NCBI GenBank assembly: GCA_028564675.1
Contig: JAOVVO010000026.1
Coordinates: 124,001 to 188,000 of the forward strand
From: Onchocerca lupi
Taxonomy: Eukaryota; Nematoda; Chromadorea; Rhabditida; Onchocercidae
Direction: 5' to 3'
Length of the DNA stretch: 64,000 bases
Positions 16,850 through 31,182 of this stretch are shown here, one piece after another. The stretch's first letter is position 1; each line of letters begins with the position of its first letter. The notes beneath the pieces were generated by a model. It did not search any database and was not told the DNA's origin. It worked only from the letters and a program-made list of their open reading frames with translations. A program made the position numbers and the translations under genes.

Positions 16850-17345
16850 GCAAGTTATAGGCTTGTCCTCGCCGGTAAATGAGCCTTAAGATGCATGACA
16901 TGCAATCCAATGCGTTACACTATCCATCCCCTCCTTGCGCCTTTACTTAATATTCTGCTCTTACTCTGCTGCTGCTGCTGCTGCTGCACTGCTATTGCTA
17001 TTGCCGTGCTGCAGTTATGCGGTATACTACCATGCAGATACTGCAAGATGCAAGAGGAGCCACCGGAGCTGTGTCAATAGTGAATGAAGCAAGCACAGAA
17101 GTGAAGTGACGGCCAGCGAGAGTCGAGGCGCCACTGACCTTGTCTTCTTCCCACAGACAATCATCACATTTGGTACTTCGGTGCCATCGACCATGTTTGC
17201 AGCGGCAGCAGCAGCAGCAGCAGCAGCAGCTCGCTTCTCTCTCAACATTGACCTTGATTTTTGCTGTATCGACCCCTCCCCGTACTTCTACCGATACTTG
17301 CATTCATATTGGTACTACTAGTACTAGTAGTAATACCGATTAGGC
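16850..17345. other. GC-richer island with CTG and CAG triplet runs
   Basis: A CTG run (about 16966-16988) and a CAG run (about 17199-17231) lie 210 bp apart in opposite sense, so a transcript through both could fold on itself. The open frames crossing them would encode Gln, Ala or Cys runs and have no recognisable flanking domain or consistent splice signals. I see no supported gene here. Confidence 0.4.
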
Positions 17346-20300
17346 TCATTTGATCATATTTTAATAGGCCATCTGATTTCTGTATGCGTGTATGAATATT
17401 AGAAGAAGCCTTGTTCTGATGAGCCTAAGCCTAAGACACCAGGTAGGGACTCGTTTCTCCTCAGTTCTTGTCTTTCTTCTTGGCCAAAATAAGCATTTCT
17501 GTTTGCCACACTTCGATCTTGTAGCCCATATTTTTTTCATCCTTCATTTTTGGCTTTTTAACCAAAAATTCGTATTATGCAATCATCCCAACAATTTTTT
17601 GAGTTTTGCTCATCAGAGAATATAACATCAAGCACTAGGCATCATTCGGAATGAAGACTATCTGTCAGTTCCACCTGACTAATTACCGTATCTGTGGTAC
17701 TTGTCGTTGTTTTGAAATTCAGTTCTCTGCTGTTACGAAATATTAATCTGTTATCATGATACAATTTCATTTCGGCAAAAACTAATATTAACTTATAGAC
17801 AAAGTTTGTGACGGAAAATTTGAATTCCAAGTAGCGACCTTGGAAAAGGGTCGCTGACTTCGATGGATATCAAACCAGTCGGTTTGAATTGTCTTTAAAG
17901 AGACAAGTTTCACATTACAATCGTAAAAGTGTAAAATTCAAAGTTTTTCAAATCACTTATGGATATACTTGAACAATTTGTTGTTTAGTGAAGTTAATAC
18001 TTAAGTGTGCCGAATATGCAAAATGTTTTGTGTCCTGGAATTTCGAAAAATGTGGATAATGATAATACTCTCATACTAGATTGACCATAATGGCTTTTAA
18101 ATTGATGAATTTATTTATTTCTTCAAACACCTGTGGAAATAAGGAATGTAAATTGTTCATTTAACTGATAGTTCTAGCTGGATTATTCAGGTTGAGTAGT
18201 ACGACGAGTATAACCGAGCGATTATCTCATTTACTGCAAAAAGCAAGGAGGGGAGTTGAAATAATTTCAAGTTCATAGCAAGACTGATATTGGAGAAAGG
18301 AAGTTTCTAGGTGAATCGGAGAAATGAGAATTTAAAAGAAGGGACAACTTCGATTAACTATTGAAATACTAATGCATGCAGCATTGTTGTGGCGGTGATA
18401 TTCATGAAGAGAAGGAAGAGGGATTAGTGAGTTTCCAAGAAGTTCTCGCTCTTATCGAATGGGAGCCGATAGTCTTCTTGAAGTGCTTGAAAAATTTTAG
18501 ATCTTTTTTTAAAAATTTTTAGATAAAATTTTAGATCTTTAAAAAAAATTTTTTTTAGAACTCTAACTTAAAGTTTTTAAAATTTTAGAACTCTAACTTA
18601 CTCTCTACTCTTTTTTTAATTCTAACTTGATGCAGTTAGTCTCTCATCATCTACTATTTGTTCAAAAAACTGAAATTTATACTCAGTGAATTATTTTCCG
18701 TTCTCAACGACTTCTTATAGCAATACATTTTCCCTCCTATGCTAGTAAAAGGTGTCTCTTGAAATGAAATGAGATTTAAAGTAATATTTCCTTCTGTCAT
18801 CTCTTATCTTTCATCTTTCTTTAGTAATGTAGAAATAACAATGTCTGATCAATCAAATATATAAGATTTCTTACAGGCTGGAAATAATGCTGCAGAAGTT
18901 TGGGCGGAGAATTATGTGATCAGTGAGTGATAACTCCTGGATGATTATCCGCTTATGTTGAGGATGAACAGAGTAAAGTAACATTTAGTATATCCGAGAT
19001 GCATTGACATTGACCATTGCTATGTGAAAATATTGATTTTTTACAAAACAACATGGTAAATTCAGTAGACATAGGTAGATTATTAAATGTGGTCAGTTTA
19101 CGTTTTTGGATGGTCAAGTTTACGCTACGTGATGCTATTTACCGACAGTTGTGTTTTATTTGTTTCAAATTAGATAAAAATCAATATGACCATTGCAAGG
19201 CTAAAAAGACTTTGATTTTGGCGCAGTTTTTGCATATCAAACAATCTATGTGGTTTTTTAGACCAAATAAAAAGTAGTCAGTCGACAGTGAAGAGATAAG
19301 ATAGAAGTTGGAAATTAGCAAACGAGACAAAAGATTTTGAAATTCGGTAATTTTGTTTTCCGAATTTTTGCCTAGCTGCAACTGCATATCCATCACAAGA
19401 GATATGGTCGTCAGTAACTAGTTATTATGATGATGATAGTGATAATTTATAACTGTAATGTATGATAAACGATAAGATCAACAGCATCAGGTTGCTTTGT
19501 TTATGTGCAGTCTTAAATTGACTGCATTAGTGGCACATATGTTGTTGCTGTACTGTTGATGCGATCACTGCCACAGCAATACTTGTTGCTAAATAATAAC
19601 ACTTGAGAGAGAGGTTAAAATGGCATTTTGTTTGTGAAATGATTGTGATTGTGAGGGTTTGCTGCATTGCAGTTGCAGTTAAGAGTTGTGTATCAAAGTT
19701 TGCTAGCAGTAAGCGGCGTGGCATGCACGCTCACTCTCATTTTACTTTTTCATCATCAATAGACTACTGACTAGACTGGTATGCTTCGATTCGATAAAAC
19801 CAATACCGATCAGAATGCTGTTAAGCATAATATGGCTTGCACACACTAAATTTTGATTTGCTCGCTGCAGTGCAAGAATACATTTCACAATGATTTAACC
19901 GCTCAACGCTTCGACATTATCACTACTGTAATATCAAGATGATAATCATGAGATATCATCTATTATCATTATCATCTCAAAGCTTTCATCATTCAAATTA
20001 CTGATAAAAACGAAGAAAAGAAACACCCATCTAGACTATCATCTCGCATTATTCAACATTATCATCATTTTTTAGCACACTCTCAATTCGAGTACTGTGA
20101 CAAAACATAAAAATTTTCGACAAGTTTGGCGCCATTGAAGAATTTGTTTGCAAAGTAGGAAGGGAGTGAAGGACGGATTTACACAATTGTTCCGCTGTTC
20201 TTTTCCGTTTGCTGTTTTTTCAGTTTACTTCTTCCTTACAGGAAATGCTTTCCATTTTGCTCCGTTTATCAAAGTCACTATTATAACTATCTCATGTGTG

Positions 20301-21298
20301 ATAAGTGTAAGAATAGGTAATCGAAACTGGAATGTTTCCCACTATCACTGATATATTAGATAGATCAGAAGAAAGTTTATACTGATCGAGCGGAATTAAT
20401 TTCACTGATAATGATGTTCTTGATGAGTATTATTACTCGGAGTGCTTCTACACTTTCCCAAATTATGACATTCGATTATTCATACAATTCATATCGCGCT
20501 GACGTATTTACAACTGTATTCTTCTTATTAGAATTTCTTCAATCTTGTCGTATATTTCGAGTGTTTATTTTTGCTTGCATTTGAAACAACATTTCATCTC
20601 ATATGTGAATATTTACTTCTTTAGTTTATAATAAGGTAAAATTCATTAATCTTATCTTATTCGTATCGATCTTCGTGGAGTTTGACTTTTCAATTAATTA
20701 TTTAATCTAGTTTAATTATACCACAACCGGGAACTTGTAAAAATTGATGAATTTTTCAAAATCCTTAGATCTTTTATATTTGAAGCAATACCGCACAACA
20801 TTTTGCTTCAATAATATCGATTTAACTTACTAAGGGAATATTCTTTCACTTATCAGTCTGATTTATTTACTTATTGCCCAACTTTGCTGAAAAAATCTTA
20901 TATCACTATGGCGCACCACAGTTTATCGCTTCCTTACTACTAGTAGTGATACGCATTATTACGTATATTTACGTAAACATGTCTTTATGATACTGTTAGT
21001 TGTACAATTATCAAATCAGCTTTAGATTATCTTGCAAAACTTTCACTTTGTGTTTATAGCGGTCACGTTTTTGATGGCTGAACTTGTTAAAAAAAACTGT
21101 CGCTAAATTAACCATTTTTGTTAATATCGTGGTGAAGTTATCAGAAGTCTTATTTTTTAGGAGTTTCCGAATCAATGTGAGGGAAGTACTGAGAATCGGA
21201 ATAGTTAGTTCTTAATTTCTGTATTTGATCGCTTATCTTTGTTTACGCTCTTTACGAAACATAGTGATAAAGAGCGGAGTTTGTTTGCCAGTTCGATC
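17346..21298. other. Upstream region of the BED gene, rich in GATA motifs
   Basis: No exon is supported. Low-complexity repeats occur at 18,480-18,610. TGATAA/TTATCA motifs are frequent between about 19,420 and 20,420. Positions 21,161-21,298 probably form the 5' untranslated part of the BED gene: an acceptor-like TTTTTTAG ends at 21160 and an in-frame stop lies at 21206. An open frame with ATG at 19051 (74 codons) has no recognised relative. Confidence 0.4.
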
Positions 21299-24200
21299 AT
21301 GATTTCCACTAAAACAATGATAAAAGATGAATTCACGAAAACCAATGGCTTGGATTACGAAAAAGATTGCGACGTAGATTTGGAAAACGACGACGGTGAC
21401 TATTTTGGGATTGTTTTATATTTTACATCTGCTGAATTCTTTCAGATGATTTGTGATTGTTTTGACCACTGTGTTCAGTACAGGGAGGGAAAAAGACGTT
21501 TTAAAATCTTTCAAAAATTTAAGTTCATCCACTTTGCAAGATAGAATAATATTAAATCTGTTCAAAATAAAATAGAAACTGCTAGACAAATAATTTTATT
21601 ATTATCAGTGATTAATGATTTGTCATGCAAGTACAGTCACAACATGATTTATTTGCATTTATTTCTATATTGGTTTCTTTTTATTTTCTGTTTTTTAAGA
21701 TTAGAAATACATGTGAAAAATTATGCTTTGCCATAATTTTTGATTTAATTCAGGATCGAGTATCGGTGGTACCAATGAAGCGAAGGAAGAAAGCGAATCT
21801 ACCAACGGTGAGATTCTGATATTCATAGTCTCTTCTTTAGCACTCATTATCTAACAATTAAGTTTTTTTTCCATCCAATAAAATGGACGATGCTACGAAA
21901 AATTGTAATAATGCAGTTCATATTAAATCACAAAAGAGAAAAAATTTTAAAAAAGTCTGAAAACTTCAACTGCGGCTATTTGGAAATGCTGTTTGTCATC
22001 ACTAGAGTATTACAAATTTATTGAAGGGTTATCTCAGCTAAAGTTATGAATTCAACTAAAATGAAATGAGGCTAATTTAAATAGGTTGGGTTGATTAAAT
22101 TACTCGTAAAAACAATGTGGAAGCAGAAGTATAGATCCGCATTCCTTTTAAAAGACTCGCCGATTTTCAAGTCATCCTGATTTAGCCACTTATTTGTTGG
22201 CAATACATTCGTCCCTCGGAATTTTGGAATGTTTATGTTCAATATTATTTTGATCATAGTACATTCACAGTACATTGGATTGATCTGATATGAATTTGAA
22301 GTAATTGAAGTGAATTAAAATACAAAAAAAAAGTACTATTGTAGATTTTGGAGAGGAGGAAAACGATGAAGGAACGGCAAGTACTTCAGGGAATAATTTA
22401 TTTCTTACACAAGTACTTCCTACTCAACGGCACAAACCAAATCGGGAAGCGAAAATTCTGGAGACATCCATTGCTAATTTAAAAAAGAAATTGCAAACGC
22501 AAGGTTAAACAAATTTCTCAACTTCTACTACTCATTCTCGTTAGCATCCTTTATTTATAACAATGCTGTGATTATGCCTATTTGGGAATCATTCCGGATT
22601 AGCCTCTGTTCCATTCATTACTCGGAATTCGGCTCAGTATCCAGGTTACCTACTTATTCGGGTCAATCGCTATACACTATGAGTTAGTTAATGGAACAAT
22701 AGAACTAATCTTTATCTTCAAAGACGACGGGCGAACTAAGGAGTGTGATTTTACGGACATTTGCCATCTTAGACTTGAGCTGAAAGATTGTAGGTCATTG
22801 ATGCTAGTATGTGGTATTTATAAGATTATCTGCTCAGTATCTTAAAGGAAAGATTCTATGTGATACGGGGATATCTGCTTTTTCTTCGAAATGAAAAAAA
22901 GGAATCTCTTCGCGATAAAGTTTTGTTAGATTTATGGAATTTGAAATATTAGGAAATAACTTTCTAGGAATAGTTAAACAAGAAATGTGAAACCATCTAG
23001 AGAAATGATTTTTGAATTTCTTTCAATTTTTTCTTTTTTTTTGTTTTGAAAGATTTCTTCCAAATCATGAATTAGAAAATGATAATTTCAGGTCTGAAGA
23101 GAGCACCTGTAGATGCAAAATCAGCATCAGCAATACGAAAAAAAGAAGATCGTTCTCAGATCACCTGTCGTACAGCTTTACGAATTACCAACGAAGAGAG
23201 TACATTCGAAATTGAAAATTGTTCAAGGGACAGCTTCGATGAAGAAGGCCAAACAGCTGTTGGTAATAATAATTAGATCATTTCTGAACCTATGAATGGC
23301 TCAAAAAGCCAAACATACAAGTTACTTCTCCGAAAAATGCAAATATTAATGCTGTCATGATTCTGTTCACATTAGACAAAAAAATTTTTTTTTTCATGCT
23401 ATCATTATCATAAAGCCTGAATCATGTTCCACGCTGTTTCCATCTGACGCCTACTGAAACGTAATGATTTTTTTATCAGTCACAATTTTATTCCATTATA
23501 GTACTCATAGTCATTTCATATAAATGTTCTTTAAAAGGCCTAATAAAACAAAAAAAAAAAAAATACTTTTTGGTTGGATAACAGATTGACGTAGAAACGC
23601 TTGCACAATTGGTGCGATCTACAACAAAGTATTTTGTTGTAGAAAGAAGTTTGGCTGCAATGACGAAATCGAAATACAGTACGTCATCTCGCAATTCACT
23701 TAATGAAATAGATGATGATGATGATGAAGATAATGAAGAAACGAGAAACGACGCATTTCTAGATAGAATTTTTGGAGAAAGTGAGTACTTCAGTAATACT
23801 TTTTTTTTTCACATCCTGAATAAATCTTTTTCATTTTAAAAAACTGAGCCAATTGTATTTCAAGGAAAAGATAACAATGGTTCAAAAAATTTTGATTTAT
23901 ATGATGTTAATGAATCATTTGAAACTTCTTCGAATCCGGGTGCCTATATTTCTAGTGGTATGTTTTCCTTTTGGAATTTATTAATTATTTTGACTGTTTT
24001 GAACAAATTCTATCCTTGTCATATTTGGTAAATTCGTGAAAAGTATTATCAAATAAATAATATATAACAATGTAGTAATGGTACTTCTGCCCCTTAGTTA
24101 TCATCGTCAAAATAATAATAAAGTTTTTAGATATGACACTATCTGCAGCATTACGAAGAAAACGTCAACGTCGAAATCCCGTATGGCCATATTTTATAGT

Positions 24201-25642
24201 GAAGGATGGCGTGGCGACATGCAAATATTGTAACTATAGTACAAAATCTGTGTTCAGCACTAATCTGAAGGTACACCTAAGGACACACCACCATAACCTC
24301 TTTGAAGAAGTCAGTTTTTAAGATATAAACGGTTAGAATATACATATTTTTTATTTGAATTTAAACTTCTTATTGGCATTCAATTTTGAGAAAAGAAAAT
24401 TCTTATGATTTCCCATCGAATTTTTTGTTTATTTGGCAGAGACCTAGAAAATTTGATAGAATCATCAGTGATATTCCATATTGAGTGATTGATGCCTTTA
24501 ATTCCAGCCTCAGAAAATAAAATCATCTTTGTCCTCCAGTTTTGCTAAGGAATTATAGGCGATATTGGCTTTTTTTTGAGAGCTGGAAATCAGAAACAAG
24601 CGAAGAATTTGGAATAAGATTTTTGATATCAAGGTTTACTCGTCCGCTATATGAAAGAGAGGGTTCTGTTAAAAAAACTATCCATATGATTTGAATGTTT
24701 CTTTACGTCGTGAAAAGATAATTTTTTCTCAGTTAGCTGTTATAGACAATAATTATTCAGAGAATGATACCTTCAATGGAGAGTTTATCAATGTTGAGTG
24801 AGTTGACGATAGTTGATAAAAATATCGCTCGATAGTTAAAGTATGGAGTTCTCTTCTTGATTCTTGATAGCCGAAATATTTGTTGGAAATATAGTAGAAA
24901 TATTTTCTGGGAGATGGTTGATGATGGAGATAAGTTGGATGAGAATTGAAAACGCCGTGTTACCCAAAAAATCACTTCTGAGCCGAAATTCCTTTTCTCC
25001 AACTGATAGCAACCATATTTCCATCATTGTACACTAGCTAGGTTATAAGACCAGAAGCATTTGCATGTGAATTAGTTCCTAGTATTTACTATTGAAGGTA
25101 AAGCTTGGTAATTGCTAAGATGAGAATTACATTAAATATCGTAACATTCGCTGAAGTCCATCTTGAGTGATGATTCATGTAGAAATATTCAAACAAAAAT
25201 ATTTGATTATTTCAATATATTTATGATAAAATTATTTCGATCTTTTCCGACATTTTGGACTGATATCATGAATGCGTGATATTATGATTTCTGGTGATGT
25301 TTTGATAACCTGAAAAGAAATAATAGCACATGATTTTTATTGTTCCTTTTCTCCAACCATATTTCCATCATTGCTTATACAGAAAATTTTCAAAATCAAA
25401 AGTGAATATGATGATGGATCGGGAAAGATTTTGATGAGAAGAGAGATATTATTGATCCTTAAAGAAAATACGATAATTGGATGAATTGAATATGAAGATT
25501 CGAAAGCATAAGTGTGTAATTCTTAATAGTTTTTGAAAAACAATGTTCATAATTGAAATTGTAGGTCCTCAAAGCAGAGGAAGAACAACAGGAACAAATG
25601 ACACTTCAGAATTCTTTCTTGACTTCATGTACAACAACAACC

Positions 25643-25675
<33 letters not shown>

Positions 25676-28600
25676 GCAGCAGCAGCAGCAGTAACAACAA
25701 AAACTCCTTTCATGCACCACGTAACGACTACTGCTCTACCGGCAATTGGAAGATGTAGCAATGGTGGTAGTAATGCTAATAGTAATAATTCTAACAATAA
25801 TACACTTTTAACTACTGGTTCTAATCTAAGCAATGCTGCAGTCCTGTTGGGCATACTAAATCAGACCGGTGGTTTTCCGAATAGTTCGGTAGTTACTACC
25901 AGCACTACCCCCATCACTAGTATCACTACAATAAGTAATAAAATTTCCGCATTATCTACCACACCGCGGAGTATTTTGGACTTCCCGAAAGCATTTTCGG
26001 AACCACAAATTCCATTGGATTATTTAAAAACTACACCAGATCTCGCAAGGAATTTACCGGAATTCCTGAAAGCTATCTCGGATGCTTCAACAAAATCTGC
26101 TACAAATGCACCATTAAATCAGACAAAGGCGCTTCTTACTGGTGACAGTGAAAGACTGAAAACACTCAACAAAGTATCACAAAGTAAGTTGGGAGATATA
26201 AAGAAATGATAAATTGTTCATGTCACCCTTAATATTCTGTCTGTCATCTTACTCTGTAGTATTTAATTCTCATTATTTGAGCAATCGAAAATGTATTCTT
26301 TTACATGTAGAAAGTTACATAACGTAGAGATCTTTATGAGTTATCTCGAAACTTGGACTAATCAAAGGACAAGTCTACGAAAGCTTCCAGATGTAGCAGA
26401 GATAAAACAGTTTACTGATATTTTTTCATAGAAATGAATATTTCAAGATTTGTTCAAAAATCGGTTTTATTTCCTCTTTTTAAATGATAGTTTAAATTTA
26501 AATTGTTTCTCTTTATTTGCATCGTTTTTGCTGTGATAAACGAACATCTTAAATGATGAGCAATGCATGGTACTTAACTGCGCTGAACTGGAAGCTTTAG
26601 GTATCATTCCAATGAAGTAACATCATAGATTTGTAACAGTCTTAATTTGAATGCTTTTTTGCTAGTTTTTGCTATTTAATAATAATATTCTCTCCTTTTT
26701 TACGCTGGCAGCAAGCTTTTTTGACTTTCCAGACTCGGCTTAATTTTCAGTTTATACTATCTGAAGCTACTGATTATTCGGAGAAGTTATTTTGCAGATT
26801 CTCCGTTGTCTTATAATATAACTTGTACGAGTGGTAAAATTGACAAAATTACTCCCCCACTGGGTAATCAATCAGCAATTGTTTTAAAAAGGCGGCGTCT
26901 ACGAAGACATCCTGTATGGCGATTTTTTAAGGATGTCGGTGATGGCAGTAAGGTAAGTAACTTTTTCAGCTCATCATTTTTCGCCCAAATTTATAAAATT
27001 ACAAATAATTCAATTGCAGCACATCAGTGATCATATTTTCGTGCTAATTTAGAAGTTCTTATTAGAAATTCTTATTAGATGATTACCGAATTTTCATTTA
27101 TACAGGTTTGATAGCAAATGTTTCGGAATAAAATTTTATCTACTAAATCTTAATTCTGTTGTATGCATAATTTATATCTGGATTAATCTGTATAATCTAG
27201 ATTTTTCGAAATTTCCTAAATTATTTCAAAAAGATTGTTTGTTTCAGACGGTGAAATGTGTTAATTGTCCATTTAGCACTTCATCACCATTCAGTACAAA
27301 TTTGAAAATGCACCTGAAAGCACACCACAAAAGTGATTATCGATTGATTTTGATATTGGAATCACGACAACGTCTGGAAGAGGGAATCAGTCCTGTCCCA
27401 GAATCAGTTCAGATACCTTCATCTCCTTTAAAAAAGTAAGTTATAATTTATAATTCTTTTTTATGTAAACAATTGGTGAGAGTAGTTGAATTAAAAATTA
27501 ATATTATCACTCGTAGTCATTATCATAGTTTGTGGCATCAAATATAATCATCATACATCTCTCACTTCTTTTCCTCTCATACCTTTTCCTCCGGCTTCTC
27601 ACTAATAAATTACTCTTTTTATGGGATGAAAATGATTTCCGTGATGGAGAAGATAATACTCATATGATATCTTCTCAAAAAGCAAATAAAATTTAAAGTC
27701 TAGTATCGTGGAATGATGAATTATGCCTTCGATTGCTGGGAATGCATTTAGCTACTAACATTTATTTAGTGCAGTTCGAGTTTATTCTTAAAATAACTAT
27801 AGCTGTACTCATTGCATCAATTCGAGAATGCTGTATAAAGAAAATAAGGCTAATAAACAAATGTTGGATTCTCAGAAACCTTACTGCATGATCAAGAAAA
27901 CAATTACAAAAAATAGTTTTTGGAACATGGTATGAAAGTACCTCATCAATTTGTAATTTCTGAACAAGAACTCGAATAAAGATTCTAGATCTTCCAGTTC
28001 TAAACATCTATAATCAATCTGTTTATATGAAGTTTACTATTAGATATAAGGCTTCAGTAGGATTCAGCTTTAACTCATTTTATTTAAAAATAAGAAATTG
28101 AAAAATCATTACTGCTGATGGTCCACTGAAATTAGATAATGTGACCTACTGGTACACAAGTAAACGGAAGTAATAAATGGATTTTTTCCTTTCTATTTTT
28201 CGGGATTTATACACCAGATTGACAATGTGAATTTTGCATTATTAGACCAAGCAGCCGCATCCAATTGCAAATTATCTAGAAAGGAAGTAAATGCAGAATA
28301 TGCGTTCAACTTTGTGGCTTTTTTTTTTCTTTTTTTGACATAGTGAAAAAACATGCAATAAGTGGATGATTATTTCTACATGCAGAAGCAACAGCGAAGA
28401 CGCAAATATCAGTAGTGCGGAAGAAGAACCAACGGAAGCGAAGAAAAGATCCTTAAGGTATGTATTAAAAAATAACTTTTTGGATTTTTGACATGAAACA
28501 TATCAAGGCAAAACAAGTCAATATCAGATATCTCTCTTCAAGTTAGTTATACGGCATATATAGAATTGATATGACACTAATTTCACTGAATGACATCGGT

Positions 28601-31182
28601 TAAGGATGTTAATAAGATGGAAAAATTTTTTCGTTCTGATCTACTTGATTGTTTGACATTTTAGTGCAGGATCTTTTGAGGACGAAAGTTTCACATCTAT
28701 GACCAATACGGAACGTGTCAAAGCAATGATTGAAATGGCAGCAGCAAGTCAGACACAGTCGATGGACTTACAATGTTAGTTTATTTTTTATAGTTTGTTA
28801 AATTTAAACTTCGCACTAATTTCATTGGAACTATACTGCATATCACCTCAGACCTGTTAAGTATTGACATGAAGTAAACTTACTGAGATTATTCCGTCAC
28901 TATTTCGTGCTTTGGAACTCAAATTTTCATAAAAACTCGACCATTCCCTCTTCCTCTCCTCCTTTCTTTTTCTCCTACCCTTTCTTTCGTGCATTGTGTT
29001 ATGAAAAATTACCATTACGAACATGTTAATTACCATTCATTATAGTTTTATCGTTAGGATTATATTGAAAATAATAACGAAGAACTTAGTAAAATTTGGG
29101 ATGAAGATTTTCGTTAAATTTTTATTCAGATTTATTCAAATCATTCTTCTTTTCCTTCCCCTTCTTTCCATATTCAAGGTTAATATGATCCTCATATTAT
29201 TATACTATAGTAATTTATTAATGAGATCCGCATATTATTAAGTACTAAAGTAGTTTCCAGCACTGTATATTTTATTTTGAGTTCAGAATCCAATTTATTA
29301 AATCCAAAAACCAGGTCTTAATGTCTAGTGACTACGGAAACATGAATAATGATGAAAATAATTTCAGGAAGCTCCATTCCTATGTCCTTTTTCTTTCATG
29401 GCCTTGCTTCATACATTTCTTGTTTGTTTGTTAGAAAAATATTATATTTAATTTAAAAAATTCAAAAAAAGAACACATGTTAAAAGTGAAACAAATTCTG
29501 ACAGGCCGTGCAAATGGCATATCCAGATATCATGAAAATACTTATTTAGTTGCTATTCAGATTCAAATGTTGATTACACTGCAAACAAAAGCGCTGGTTT
29601 TGGTTCTGATGAAACATCAGGTTTAGTTGATACCAATTTGTTAATGCGTCTTGGTCTCGCGAAATCGGATTTACTACCATCAAAACCACCGTTACAGAAT
29701 AAATTTTTAAATACTCAAAGCTCTGTCCGAAATCATCTGATAAATGCTCATATTTCAACTCCTTTGGATACAACGAAATCCGTTAGGTGAGTGTTTAACC
29801 GTAATTTTCAAATCTCAAAATTTAAGGTTACAAATCTCATTTTCTTCTTTTTTCTGCAAATCGATAGGAACATATAAAAATTGTTAAAGAAAAAACACCA
29901 GATAGAAGTTTTGAAGTTAAACAAATCATTGTACCTCTCTGATATTGGTATCACAAGAAGTGAATGTCTTTGCAATAGATGATACTTTACAGTATCGAAT
30001 ATTTCATCGTAAAATGAATTTCATCGAATGATTGCTGTTCTTGGAAAATCTTCTTTTGCAAAAGTTTATTCAATAACATCGTCCTTACATTCAAATCATA
30101 TTTTCAACGTTTGCTTATATTTTAGTTTTTGATAACTTTAAATGCCTAAATTGATCTTTTTTCTTTCGTTTATTCCAGTTTTAATTGCTGTAATTGTTTC
30201 CTATTTTCTTCTATTTTATTGAATTATTTCAGGACAATAAGTAAAAGACTGCCGACAGGCGAAGTAGTGAAAGTACGCCAAACACGTAAAAGTATTGAAA
30301 ATTTAGTAACTAACATAAGTGCCACAACATCTGCTGCAGCAACTGCTACTATTAATACTACTAAACCAATTGTGCCATCTCGTGATCTAACAGTTAAAAA
30401 TATCACCGTTGAACAACTTAATGCTATTAAATCTGCAAGAGATATTGCTCTCGCGAAATTTTTGGCCAAAGCAAATGCATTCCAATTACTTGAACTACCT
30501 GAATTTAAAGTAATTACTTATTTTTTTTTTTTTTTGAAATTTTTGTGCTTTTGATCAAAATTTACTTTTTGAAGTCACAATTCTTTAGATGAGTTTTTAA
30601 TCGTAATGAGGATTTTAATTATGAATTTCAAGGAATTAAAAAAAGCATCAGTCTTTGAATAAATTCATTTGAGCTGTTCTGAACAATAATATGCCGCAAC
30701 AACACCCAAATAATCTCCTTATTAAATCATTTTAGAACCATCAATCTCTCTTTTACACCTCGTAATTTCAATCACATATTTCTTTGAATACAGTCAAGGA
30801 ATAGTTTTTCTCTCAATAGACAATCTTTATCGATTGTTAGCAACATTAAAAAAAAAATTAATTTTTTACAAATTAAATTTTTTACTTTTTGTAATAATAT
30901 GCCTTTACTTTTTTGAAGAATTGATTTACTTAGTCCGCATTTTCAATGACATCCACATTTTTGCTTTTTTTTCTTTTAGATGAGATAACTTTTCCGAATC
31001 TTTAAAGATATTATTAGCACCTTATATACGATTTTTTTTTTCAGCAATTTGTGGATATACTGGATCCTACTTATCAAATACCTCAAAGTAGTTATTTGAA
31101 ACGACTGCTGGAATCTATAACGGGTGATCATGATCTGCCATCAGAACATCTTCTGAATATCATTCAAGATCAGGGAGAATAA
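21299..31182 (+). CDS. Double BED-type zinc-finger protein with hAT-transposase-like C-terminus
   Basis: Probable DNA-binding nuclear protein. Exons: 21299-21395, 21754-21807, 22345-22503, 23092-23262, 23595-23780, 23865-23957, 24131-24309, 25565-26183, 26798-26952, 27248-27435, 28386-28457, 28665-28774, 29561-29786, 30233-30509, 31045-31182. Phases agree throughout, giving 907 residues. The start is the first ATG after an in-frame stop. The N-terminal quarter is acidic and Ser-rich, with a DDDDDEDNEE tract. BED finger 1 (about 262-310, one exon) has VWPYF, C284/C287 and H302/H307. Exon 8 begins with a Thr15-Ala5 run. BED finger 2 (about 550-600) is split by an intron and has VWRFF, C575/C578 and H593/H598. 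Residues about 839-890 match the conserved hAT segment after BED (LAKFL ... LLELPEF ... FVDILDPTYQIP), and the protein ends before any catalytic core. C. elegans has BED proteins of this kind (DPY-20, BED-3), but I cannot assign orthology. The exon 5 acceptor is the weakest boundary. Confidence 0.85.
25629..25702 (+). repeat. ACA/GCA triplet microsatellite inside a coding exon
   Basis: About fifteen ACA/ACC units followed by five GCA units encode the Thr and Ala runs of the BED protein, in frame. Length variation here would change the protein by whole residues. Frames on the other strand (Val runs) are shadows. Confidence 0.9.

Noticed and set aside
17140..17343. Plus-strand frames with Gln or Ala runs and a minus-strand frame with a Cys run over the CAG repeat
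   Set aside because: All three follow from one triplet repeat. The flanks show no domain, no consistent splice sites and no start context that would favour any of them.
19051..19275. 74-codon plus-strand ATG frame
   Set aside because: Composition is plausible, but there is no intron, no recognised family and no regulatory context; frames of this length are expected by chance.
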